Shown here one piece after another: positions 1 through 7,466 of a stretch of DNA of 38,491 bases. The DNA comes from Streptomyces xanthophaeus (GTDB taxonomy: Bacteria; Actinomycetota; Actinomycetes; Streptomycetales; Streptomycetaceae). The position numbers and the translations under genes were made by a program. The notes under the pieces are model-generated. The model was not told the origin of the DNA, made no database searches, and was given only the letters and a program-made list of their open reading frames with translations. Numbering within the stretch: the first letter of the stretch is position 1; each line of letters opens with the position of its first letter. The stretch spans positions 1 to 38,491 of the forward strand of contig NZ_JOFT01000052.1 in the NCBI RefSeq assembly GCF_000725805.1, in the 5' to 3' direction.

Positions 1-691
1 GCGCCCGGTCGGGTTCACCAGCAGGCGGTAGCCCTCGGTGTCCAGCTTGATGCCGTCCTCGACGAGCTGCGCCAGCACGTGCTCGACGACGAACTCCCGT
101 ACGGCCGGGGCCAGCAGCTCCAGGTCCACGTCGGCCGCGTGCTGGCTGGAGACCACGACGGTGTCCAGCCGGACCGCGTCGTCGCCGTCGTACTCGATGG
201 TGACCTGGGTCTTGCCGTCGGGACGCAGGTACGGGATGGTCCCGTTCTTGCGGACCTCGGACAGCCGGCGGGAGAGCCGGTGCGCCAGGTGGATCGGGAG
301 CGGCATCAGCTCGGGCGTCTCGTCGCACGCGTAGCCGAACATCAGGCCCTGGTCGCCCGCGCCCTGCCGCCCGCGCCCTGCTTGTCCAGAGCGTCCTCAT
401 CGCCCTCCACGCGCTTCTCGTAGGCCGTGTCGACACCCTGCGCGATGTCCGGGGACTGCGCACCGATGGACACCGACACACCGCACGAAGCGCCGTCGAA
501 GCCCTTCTTCGAGGAGTCGTAGCCTCACCGGCGATGTGCACCTGCCCCGTGGTGATCAGGGTCTCCACGGCCGCGCGCGAGGTCGGGTCCTCGCGCAGCA
601 GGGCGTCGAGGATCGTGTCGCTGATCTGGTCGGCGATCTTGTCGGGGTGGCCCTCGGTCACGGACTCCGAGGTGAAGAGGCGGCGGGACAT
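1..691 (-). pseudogene. metK: S-adenosylmethionine synthetase, broken and cut by the window edge
   Basis: MetK makes S-adenosylmethionine from ATP and methionine. Reading from an ATG at 691, with an AGGAG ribosome site 4 nt upstream, the translation opens [20 protein letters not shown], the classical N-terminus with the ATP-binding HPDK. It runs correctly to about residue 56 ([10 protein letters not shown]). At 524/525 about 61 nt are missing compared with family sequences, so the roughly 20 residues between the AGE and [11 protein letters not shown] motifs are lost and the frame shifts. A 14-bp tandem duplication at 354-381 shifts it again, just before DQGLMFGYA. The rest ([22 protein letters not shown] to LLVNPTGR) is well preserved in the third frame up to base 1. 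MetK is essential, so this should be a second, decaying copy or carry assembly errors. It lies 62 bp upstream of a biosynthetic operon on the same strand. Confidence 0.85.
354..381. repeat. Perfect 14-bp tandem duplication inside metK
   Basis: The unit CGCCCGCGCCCTGC occurs twice back to back (354-367 and 368-381). Removing one unit joins the codons for QGAG directly to DQGLMF, which is the expected MetK sequence. The second unit is therefore an insertion that breaks the frame. Confidence 0.9.
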
Positions 692-753
692 GGAACTCCT
701 CAGGGAATGGGGATGGCGGGGGCGGGCACGCCGAACGGCCCGTGGTGGTCCGG

Positions 754-1911
754 TCAGGTCGTCTCGGCAGGGACGCCCTGGCCCGGGCCCTGGCGGATGC
801 CTTCCAGCAGCGGCTCCAGCACTGCCTGGTGCTGCGCGTCGAAGAGCTTGACGTAGCCGTGGCGCTGTTCGAGGGTGCAGCCGCGGGAGAGCTTCGTCTG
901 CTCGGACTCCACCGCGTAGTCGACGGCGGTGGCGCCCACGGCGCCCGCGAACTCGATCGGCCGGTAGAAGATCATCTCGAAGTAGAGGGGGAGCTTCCCG
1001 AGCCAGTCGTAGTCGTAACCGGTCTGCCGCAGGAAGAGCTTGGACCCCCGGTGCACGAACACCGAGAATCCGCGCAGCGCACCGTCCGCGGACCGTGCCG
1101 TGCACGCGTACAGCGCCTCGCCGCAGTGGCGGACGTGCAGTTCCAGGGAGCGGGTGAGCGTCTCCTCGGTGTACGCGTGCCCGTACTTGGCGCCGTGCCG
1201 CACCATCAGCGGGACCAGCTCGGGGATGAGCTCGCCCGTCAGCGGCTGCACGTCGAAGTCCAGGCCGGCGCCCTCCAGTTGCCGGCGTTCCTTGGCCACC
1301 TTGCGGCGGCGCAGGCTCGGCAGGCCGTCGAGGTACGCCCCGAACCCCGGCTCCGGCAGGTGCAGGGTGGCGTAGCGGGCCGTGGGGAACTCCGCGTAGC
1401 CGCCCTCGCGCAGCACCTCCCGCAGCGGGTCGTCCTCGCCGACGTAGAGGAAGGCCACGCTGCGCGAACCGCGGCCGCGCGCCTCTTCCTCCGCCGCCGC
1501 CACGAGTTCCCGCGTGAGCTCGCGACGCCGCCCCTCTCCCAGGTGCGCGGCGGTCAGCAGCAGGCTGTCCGGCACCCGGCGGCTGCCCGCCAGGTAGGAC
1601 GGCAGGAGCCGCTCCGGGTCCAGGACGCCGTCCGGTACGGGGACCCCGTACCGGTCCGCGAGCATGCGCAGCGTGCAGTCGACCCGCATGAAGGGCCAGG
1701 GTTCCGAGGCCTCGTCGAGGGGGAAGCAGGCGACGGCCGCCTCCGGCGGGCCGTCCTCGGCGCCCGCCAGGTGGAACCGGGGGGCGATGTTGGTCTGCTC
1801 GCTCTCCAGCGACAGCCAGTCCGCCGAGTGGAAGAGGTCCCAGGACGGGGCCAGGTCGTCCCATCCGTTGCCCCGGGCCTGTTCCACCGACTCGAAGGTG
1901 CGCACCGCCAT
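754..1911 (-). CDS. FemAB/GNAT-like acyl or aminoacyl transferase, last gene of the NRPS-PKS operon
   Basis: 385 aa, ATG start at 1911, only 2 nt after the thioesterase stop, so translation is probably coupled. The C-terminal half has the look of a GNAT-superfamily domain of the 'peptidoglycan biosynthesis/recognition' (FemAB-like) type: a basic stretch [17 protein letters not shown], a [13 protein letters not shown] segment, a core strand [20 protein letters not shown], and the late [13 protein letters not shown] / [15 protein letters not shown] region. The N-terminal half is a second, weaker GNAT-like fold. Members of this group transfer acyl or aminoacyl groups to amines. Here the acceptor is likely the amino group of the product of the assembly line. 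No signal peptide or membrane segment is seen, so it is cytosolic. The family call is by pattern; the substrate is inference. Confidence 0.6.
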   Translation of the reverse strand: MAVRTFESVEQARGNGWDDLAPSWDLFHSADWLSLESEQTNIAPRFHLAGAEDGPPEAAVACFPLDEASEPWPFMRVDCTLRMLADRYGVPVPDGVLDPERLLPSYLAGSRRVPDSLLLTAAHLGEGRRRELTRELVAAAEEEARGRGSRSVAFLYVGEDDPLREVLREGGYAEFPTARYATLHLPEPGFGAYLDGLPSLRRRKVAKERRQLEGAGLDFDVQPLTGELIPELVPLMVRHGAKYGHAYTEETLTRSLELHVRHCGEALYACTARSADGALRGFSVFVHRGSKLFLRQTGYDYDWLGKLPLYFEMIFYRPIEFAGAVGATAVDYAVESEQTKLSRGCTLEQRHGYVKLFDAQHQAVLEPLLEGIRQGPGQGVPAETT

Positions 1912-1913
1912 CG

Positions 1914-2687
1914 TCAGCCACGTCCCTTCGCCGCCGCGGCGGGTGCGAGCAGCACCTCGCGCACGAGTTCCTGGAGCTGCGGGCGCGCCGCGTTGACGTA
2001 GAAGTGCCCGCCCTCGAACAGCTGCGTCCGGGAGCTGCCCGAGGTGAGCTTGGACCAGTCCGCGAGGACCTCGTCGGGCACCAGCGGGTCGTCCTTGCCG
2101 CCGAGGGCCGTGACCGGGCAGCTCAGGCGTGCGCCGTCGCCGCTCCAGCGGTAGGTCTCGTACGCCGCGAAGTCGGCGCGCAGCGAAGGCATCATGAGGC
2201 GCACCATCTCCGGGTCGTTCCAGACGGCGTCGGGGATGCCGTCGTAGGAGCGGCGTACCTCGGCCAGGAACTCGGCATCGGGCAGGTGCGCGACCGGCGG
2301 CTCCTCCTCGACCCGGTGGGGCGGCGGCGAGGCGGAGGCGAACAGGTGGCGCGGTTCCCGCTCCAGCAGGAGCGCGGTCTCGTAGGCGATGACCGAGCCC
2401 ATGCTGTGCCCGAAGAAGGCGAAGGGAAGGTCCAGCAGCGGGGCCACCGCCTCGGCCACGTGCGCCGCGATGAGCCTGATGTCGGTGACGGTCTCCTCGC
2501 GCAGCCGGTCCTCGCGTCCGGGGAGGTGGACCAGGCACACCTCCACGTCCGGGGCCAGCCCCGGCACCCATCGGGCGAAGGAGGACGGACCGCCGCCGCC
2601 GTGGGGTACGCAGAAGAGGCGGGCGCGGGCCCCGGGCAGCACGCGGGGGCGCTTGATCCAGCGGGAGGCGGTCGTCGTCCCGGTCAT
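1914..2687 (-). CDS. Discrete (type II) alpha/beta-hydrolase thioesterase
   Basis: 257 aa, the normal size for stand-alone thioesterases of NRPS/PKS clusters (GrsT/RifR type). Visible features: oxyanion-region [17 protein letters not shown] (residues 24-40), nucleophile elbow GHSMG (Ser95), acid in GGKDDPLV (Asp199 or Asp200), and catalytic His in GGHFYV (His228). Starts at ATG 2687, overlapping the stop of the PLP enzyme by 4 nt (ATGA). Type II enzymes normally clear stalled or mis-primed carrier proteins. In this operon neither megasynthase has a fused TE, so this protein may also release the finished chain (inference). Confidence 0.9.
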   Translation of the reverse strand: MTGTTTASRWIKRPRVLPGARARLFCVPHGGGGPSSFARWVPGLAPDVEVCLVHLPGREDRLREETVTDIRLIAAHVAEAVAPLLDLPFAFFGHSMGSVIAYETALLLEREPRHLFASASPPPHRVEEEPPVAHLPDAEFLAEVRRSYDGIPDAVWNDPEMVRLMMPSLRADFAAYETYRWSGDGARLSCPVTALGGKDDPLVPDEVLADWSKLTSGSSRTQLFEGGHFYVNAARPQLQELVREVLLAPAAAAKGRG

Positions 2688-3892
2688 GCGAGCACCCGCT
2701 CGCGTCGGGTGCCGGCGAGTATGTCTTCGAGCACGTTGCAGAACCGTTCCAGCTCCTGCTCCGAGTTGTAGTAGTGGGGAGAGACCCGGAGCAAGGTGCT
2801 CAGTCCCCGTTCCTGCATGTCGACACAGGCCGCGTTCTCCAGACAGACCCATGTGTTGATCCCCGCGTCCTTCAGGGCGCCCCGGACCTCGAACTCGCCC
2901 CGGCCCTCGAAGGCGAGCGCGATCGTCCCGCACCGTTCGCGGCCCCGGTCGTGCAGGACGACCCCGCGCATCCCGGCCAGGTCCTCGCGCAGGCCCGCGG
3001 CCAGGCTCCGCGTCCGTCCGTAGGTCCGCCCGATCCCCCAGCCCAGCGCGTAGTCCACGGCGACGCCGAGGCCGATGCGGGACGCGGCGTTGGTCTCCCA
3101 GGTCTCGAACCGGCGGGCGCCGGGGGCCAGGCGGTAGCTGCCCGAGAGCCATTCGACGCCGTCCAGGCCGACAATCGGCGGCACGAGCCGGTGCGCGATC
3201 TCCTGGCGGACGTAGAGGAATCCGGTGCCGCGGGGCCCGCGCAGGAACTTCCGCCCCGTGCCGACGAGGAGGTCGCAGCCGATCTCCGCTACGTCGACCG
3301 GGAGTTGCCCGACCGACTGGCACGCATCGACCAGGTACGGGATGCCGTGCCTGCGGGCCACCCTGCCGATCTCGGCCACCGGGTTGACCAGCGCGTCGTG
3401 CATCGGCACGTGCACCATGGCGATCAGCTTGACCCGCTCGTCCAGCATCGCCTCCAGCCCGGCCACGTCCACCAGGCCGCTCCCGTCCACGGGTGCCACC
3501 TCCAGGGACAGCCCCAGCCGCTCCGAGAGGTGCAGCAGGGCGAGGTAGTTGCTGCCGTACTCGACCGCGGAGACGATCACCCGGTCGCCCTCCCGCAGCG
3601 GCACCGAGGACATCGCCAGGCCCCAGGCGCGCGTGGCGCTGTCCAGGATGGCGATCTCCTGGCGGCTGCAGTTGAGCAGGGAGGCGAGCGCCACGTGCGC
3701 GTTGCCGATGGCGCCTTCTGAGCGCTCGGCCGCCTCGTACGGGCCCACTCTGCTCTCGAGCCGCATGTACGCGGTCATCACGTCGAGCACGGGCGAGGCG
3801 ATCAGGCTGGCACCGGCGTTGTTCAGGTGCACCACGTGGTTGACGCCGGGTGTTTCGGCGCGCGCCCTGGCGAGATCGAGTGTCTCGTTCAT
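2684..3892 (-). CDS. Class V-fold PLP-dependent enzyme (isopenicillin N epimerase / cysteine desulfurase superfamily)
   Basis: 402 aa from ATG 3892. N-terminal HLNNAGASL (substrate/PLP loop), PLP-pyridine Asp189 with Gln192 in VDACQSVGQ, and the Schiff-base Lys215 in GTGRKFLRGPRGTGFLY place it in the class V aminotransferase fold. No Cys-containing desulfurase active loop is evident, so sulfur mobilisation is unlikely. The superfamily includes epimerases, lyases, EgtE-like C-S lyases and LolT-like cyclases; the reaction cannot be read from sequence. Position between PKS and TE genes, with a 4-nt overlap to the latter, says it acts on the precursor amino acid or on the PKS product. The upstream ribosome site is weak; 52 nt separate it from the PKS stop. 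Confidence 0.8.
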   Translation of the reverse strand: MNETLDLARARAETPGVNHVVHLNNAGASLIASPVLDVMTAYMRLESRVGPYEAAERSEGAIGNAHVALASLLNCSRQEIAILDSATRAWGLAMSSVPLREGDRVIVSAVEYGSNYLALLHLSERLGLSLEVAPVDGSGLVDVAGLEAMLDERVKLIAMVHVPMHDALVNPVAEIGRVARRHGIPYLVDACQSVGQLPVDVAEIGCDLLVGTGRKFLRGPRGTGFLYVRQEIAHRLVPPIVGLDGVEWLSGSYRLAPGARRFETWETNAASRIGLGVAVDYALGWGIGRTYGRTRSLAAGLREDLAGMRGVVLHDRGRERCGTIALAFEGRGEFEVRGALKDAGINTWVCLENAACVDMQERGLSTLLRVSPHYYNSEQELERFCNVLEDILAGTRRERVLA

Positions 3893-3944
3893 CTTCAGTC
3901 CAAGTCTGCTGGCATCCGTGGGGGGGCAGGAACGGGGAGCTTCC

Positions 3945-6900
3945 CTAGCCGGCGAGGTGCCGGAGCGCCTCCTGACCGGCGTCGCCCTCCTCCTCGGGCT
4001 GCCGGGGCACGCTGCCCCAGCCGACCTCGACGAGCTCGCCGACGGTGGTGCAGCCCCAGAACTCCGCGAGGGGCACCTTGACGTGCAGCGCCTGCTCCAG
4101 CCGGGCCACCACTTCGAGGAGCGCGAGGGAGTCGCAGCCGACCGCCAGGAGCTCGTCCTCGTCGGCGACCTCGTCCGCCTCGGCGACCTCGGCGGTGATC
4201 TGCCGTACGAGGGCGGCCACTTCGTCCTTGGTGACGCGCTGGGTCCCGGCCGGGTCCCCGGCCTCCTCCTTGCGGGCGAAGGTGAGGCGGATGCGCTCGA
4301 TGCGCTCGGCGAGCGGGACGGTGGAGACCACGACCTGCGCCTCGCCGGAGGCCAGGATCGGGCCGATCAGCTCGCCGCCCTGCTCGCGGCGGATCGCGGT
4401 ACGTGCGGCGGCCGCACCGATCCGCGCGCCGCCCCGGTCGTCGAAGCGCCAGGAGTCCCAGTCGACGCTGACCCACGGGGCGCCGTGGGCCCGCCGCCAG
4501 TGGGCGTAGCTGTCGAGGTAGCGGTTGGCCGCGGTGTACACGCCGAAGGCGATGCCGCCGAGCAGGGTGTCGAGGCTGGAGCACACCAGGCAGAAGTCGA
4601 GCGGCTGCGCCCGGGTGGCCCGGTCGAGGGCCGCGATGCCCGGCACCTTGGGACGCAGCGCGTCGACGGCCTGTCCGGTGGTCGTCGAGGCGAGCAGCGA
4701 GAAGTTGCGGCCCTCCTCGATGCCGGCCGCGTGGACCACGCCGTTGACGGGCCCCCACTCCTCGGTGATCTGCTTGACGACCTGTTCCAGCTGGTGCTCG
4801 TCGGCCACGTCGGCGGCGAACGTCCGTACCTCGGCGCCGAGTCCGCGCAGGGTCTCGACGGCGCGGCTGCGCTCGGTGTCGGCCGGGTCCAGGCCGCTGC
4901 GCGACAGGAGGGCGAGCCGGACGCGGGTGGTGCGGGCGAACTGTTCGGCGATCGTGAGGCCGATCCGGCCGAGGCCGCCGGTGATCAGGTACACGCCGTC
5001 CGTCTGCAGCGGCGCGGCCTGGCCCGGCTCGGCCGGCACCCGTTCCACCGTGCTCGTCATGCGGTCGGCTCCGCGGTAGACGACTTCGAGCTCGTCCTGG
5101 CCCGTGGACATCTCGGCGAGCAGCCGCGGGACCACGTCGGCGGGACGGCTGCCGACCGAGAAGTCGACGCAGTGACAGCTGATCCCGCTGTGCTCCTGCG
5201 GGACGACCCGGCACAGGCCGAGCAGCGCCGAGGCCTCCAGGTCCAGGGTGGCGGCCTCGCCCTGGGCGGGCTGGGCGTTCTCGGTCACCACCCAGACCTC
5301 GGGGGTCTGCGCCGCGCCGGCGAGCGCCTGGACCAGGCTGAGCATGCTGAGCGCACCCAGCGTGATGCCCTCCTGCTGACCGGAGGCGTGGCCGCCGTAC
5401 GAGCTCAGGTGCACGACCTTGCGTACGGGCCCGCCCTCGGCGACCGCCCAGGCGACGAGGCGGGCCGCGTCCTCGGCGTCCGCGGGCCGCATCCGGACGT
5501 GGCGCCGCTCGCGGTCCGTCTCGAAGGCGGAGCCGGGCTCGACCAGTACGCAGAACAGTCCGGCGGCGGCGAGCTCCTCACGGACGGACTCGGTCATCGG
5601 GCGGCCGTCGCCGATCACCAGTGCGGTTCCGTCGGTGTCCTGGAGGTCGCCGCGGTGGTAGGGCCGGGGCAGCGCGGTCCGGTTCCACACCGGCCGGTAC
5701 AGCCACTCGGCCAACGGCGCCTGCTCCTCGGGCTCCGCCGGGGCGCCGCCGGTGCCCGCGCCGGCCGGCAGGTCGATCCACGTCCGCTCGCCCTGCCACG
5801 GGTAGGTGGGCAGGGGGATCCGGCGGGGCCGCACGCCCTCGAACTGGGCGGCCCAGTCGGGGCTCGCGCCGTCGGTCCACTCCCGGGCGATCTGCGCCGC
5901 GGGACCGGCCGGTACGCGGCTCCCGTCGGGCTCCCGTACGGACAGGGCCCGCTCCAGCTCCGCGACCGAGCCGACGACGGCGGCCCAGCGGTGGGCCAGC
6001 GGGCGGCGGCCCGCGGCCAGCGTGTAGGCGAGCGGGGCCAGGCCGGTCTCCGGGCGGGCGGCGAGGAACTCCCGCAGCCGCTCCCGGACCTGTACCAGGG
6101 CCTCTTCGGTGCGACCGGACAGCAGGACCGCGTACGGGCCGTCAGCGGCGTCCCCGTCCGCGCGCTCGGGCTCCGGCTCGGGCTCGGGGGCCTGTTCGAG
6201 CACGAAGTGCGCGTTGGTGCCGCCCATGCCGAAGCAGCTCACGCCGGCGCGCCGCACCTCGGCCTGCCAGGGCTTGAGTTCGCGGTTGATGTAGAAGGGC
6301 GTCGCGTCGAGTTCGATGTCCGGGTTGATCTCGTCCAGCACCGCCATCGGGGGGATCTCGGCGTGCTTGAGGCACAGGATCGCCTTGAGGAGCCCCGCGA
6401 TGCCGGAGGCGAAACAGAGGTGGCCGATGTTGGCCTTCACCGAGCCGAGCGCCACGTACCCGGTCCGCGAAGTGAACGGCTGGTAGGCGCGGACCAGTCC
6501 GCGGACCTCGATCGGGTCGCCGACGAGGGTGCCGGTCCCGTGCCCTTCGAGCAGGCCGATGGACTCGGCGGGTACCCCGGACGCCTCCAGGGCGGTGCGG
6601 ATGACCCGCGACTGGCCCTCGACGCTCGGCGCGGAGAAGCCCGCCTTGACGCGGCCGTCGTTGTTGACGGCGCTGCCCTTGATCACGGCGTGGATGTGGT
6701 CGCCGTCGCGCCGGGCGTCCTCCAGGCGGCGCAGCACCAGGACGCCGACCCCGTCGCCCTCGACGTATCCGGAGCCCTTGCTGTCGTAGGCGCGGGTGCT
6801 GCCGTCCGCCGACAGGATGAAGCCTTCCTGGTGCTCGTAGGCGAGGGTGTCGGCCGTGCCGATGCTGGCCGCGCCGACGAGCGCGGTCCCCGCCCGGCCC

Positions 6901-7466
6901 TCGCGCAGGGCCTCGCAGGCCAGGTGCACGGCGACCGCGGCCGAGGAGCAGGCGGACTGGACGTTGACGCTCTCGCCGGTCAGGCCCAGCTTGTAGGAGA
7001 TGCGGGTCGCGAGGGTGTCCGGGCCGTTGGAGAGCTGGATGAGCATCCGCTCGGCTGCCGACCGGGAGCCGAAGTCGCGGCCCTCGTAGTAGGTGTTGGG
7101 GCCGACGGAGGAGTAGACGGCGACGTCGTCGGCGATCCGGTACGGGTCGTAGCCCGCGTCCTCCATGGCGTTCCAGGCGCACTGGAGCAGATGCCGGTGC
7201 TGGGGGTCGAGCACCTCGGCCTCGCGCCGGGGGATGCCGAAGAAGTCGGCGTCGAACTCCTTCACCCCGTCCATGACCCCGCGGGCGTGGACCAGGCGCC
7301 GGCCGCTGCCGTCGTCCTCGACGACGCGGGGCGAGCCGTGGGTGATCGCCTCGCGGCCCTCGCGCACGAGGGACCAGAAGGCATCGAGGTCGGGGGCGCC
7401 GGGCAGGACGGCGGCCATGCCGACGACCGCGATGTCGGGACGGCCGGTGTTCACGGGAGTGGTCAC
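3945..7466 (-). CDS. Polyketide synthase module KS-KR-ACP without acyltransferase
   Basis: 1173 aa, GTG start at 7466 overlapping the NRPS stop by 4 nt. Ketosynthase at 8-422 with intact triad: Cys173 (QSACSSA), His309 (EGHGTGT), His349 (KANIGH). Residues about 443-565 are not an AT but the short flanking region seen after KS domains of trans-AT synthases, ending in the usual LPTYPWQGERTW post-AT linker. Ketoreductase 585-1010: GGLGRIG cofactor loop (830-836), Lys940, Ser963/964, Tyr977 and Asn981 present, so active. ACP about 1075-1150 with phosphopantetheine Ser1113 (GCDSLALLE). No dehydratase, methyltransferase or TE. The KS N-terminal region resembles KS domains that accept aminoacyl chains from an NRPS. 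Expected chemistry: one C2 extension of an aminoacyl-PCP followed by beta-keto reduction, with malonyl loaded in trans by an AT encoded elsewhere. Confidence 0.93.
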   Translation of the reverse strand: MTTPVNTGRPDIAVVGMAAVLPGAPDLDAFWSLVREGREAITHGSPRVVEDDGSGRRLVHARGVMDGVKEFDADFFGIPRREAEVLDPQHRHLLQCAWNAMEDAGYDPYRIADDVAVYSSVGPNTYYEGRDFGSRSAAERMLIQLSNGPDTLATRISYKLGLTGESVNVQSACSSAAVAVHLACEALREGRAGTALVGAASIGTADTLAYEHQEGFILSADGSTRAYDSKGSGYVEGDGVGVLVLRRLEDARRDGDHIHAVIKGSAVNNDGRVKAGFSAPSVEGQSRVIRTALEASGVPAESIGLLEGHGTGTLVGDPIEVRGLVRAYQPFTSRTGYVALGSVKANIGHLCFASGIAGLLKAILCLKHAEIPPMAVLDEINPDIELDATPFYINRELKPWQAEVRRAGVSCFGMGGTNAHFVLEQAPEPEPEPERADGDAADGPYAVLLSGRTEEALVQVRERLREFLAARPETGLAPLAYTLAAGRRPLAHRWAAVVGSVAELERALSVREPDGSRVPAGPAAQIAREWTDGASPDWAAQFEGVRPRRIPLPTYPWQGERTWIDLPAGAGTGGAPAEPEEQAPLAEWLYRPVWNRTALPRPYHRGDLQDTDGTALVIGDGRPMTESVREELAAAGLFCVLVEPGSAFETDRERRHVRMRPADAEDAARLVAWAVAEGGPVRKVVHLSSYGGHASGQQEGITLGALSMLSLVQALAGAAQTPEVWVVTENAQPAQGEAATLDLEASALLGLCRVVPQEHSGISCHCVDFSVGSRPADVVPRLLAEMSTGQDELEVVYRGADRMTSTVERVPAEPGQAAPLQTDGVYLITGGLGRIGLTIAEQFARTTRVRLALLSRSGLDPADTERSRAVETLRGLGAEVRTFAADVADEHQLEQVVKQITEEWGPVNGVVHAAGIEEGRNFSLLASTTTGQAVDALRPKVPGIAALDRATRAQPLDFCLVCSSLDTLLGGIAFGVYTAANRYLDSYAHWRRAHGAPWVSVDWDSWRFDDRGGARIGAAAARTAIRREQGGELIGPILASGEAQVVVSTVPLAERIERIRLTFARKEEAGDPAGTQRVTKDEVAALVRQITAEVAEADEVADEDELLAVGCDSLALLEVVARLEQALHVKVPLAEFWGCTTVGELVEVGWGSVPRQPEEEGDAGQEALRHLAG

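Noticed and set aside
742..2001. 419-codon open frame on the plus strand
   Set aside because: Opposite to the transferase gene 754-1911; no motif and an antisense-like composition.
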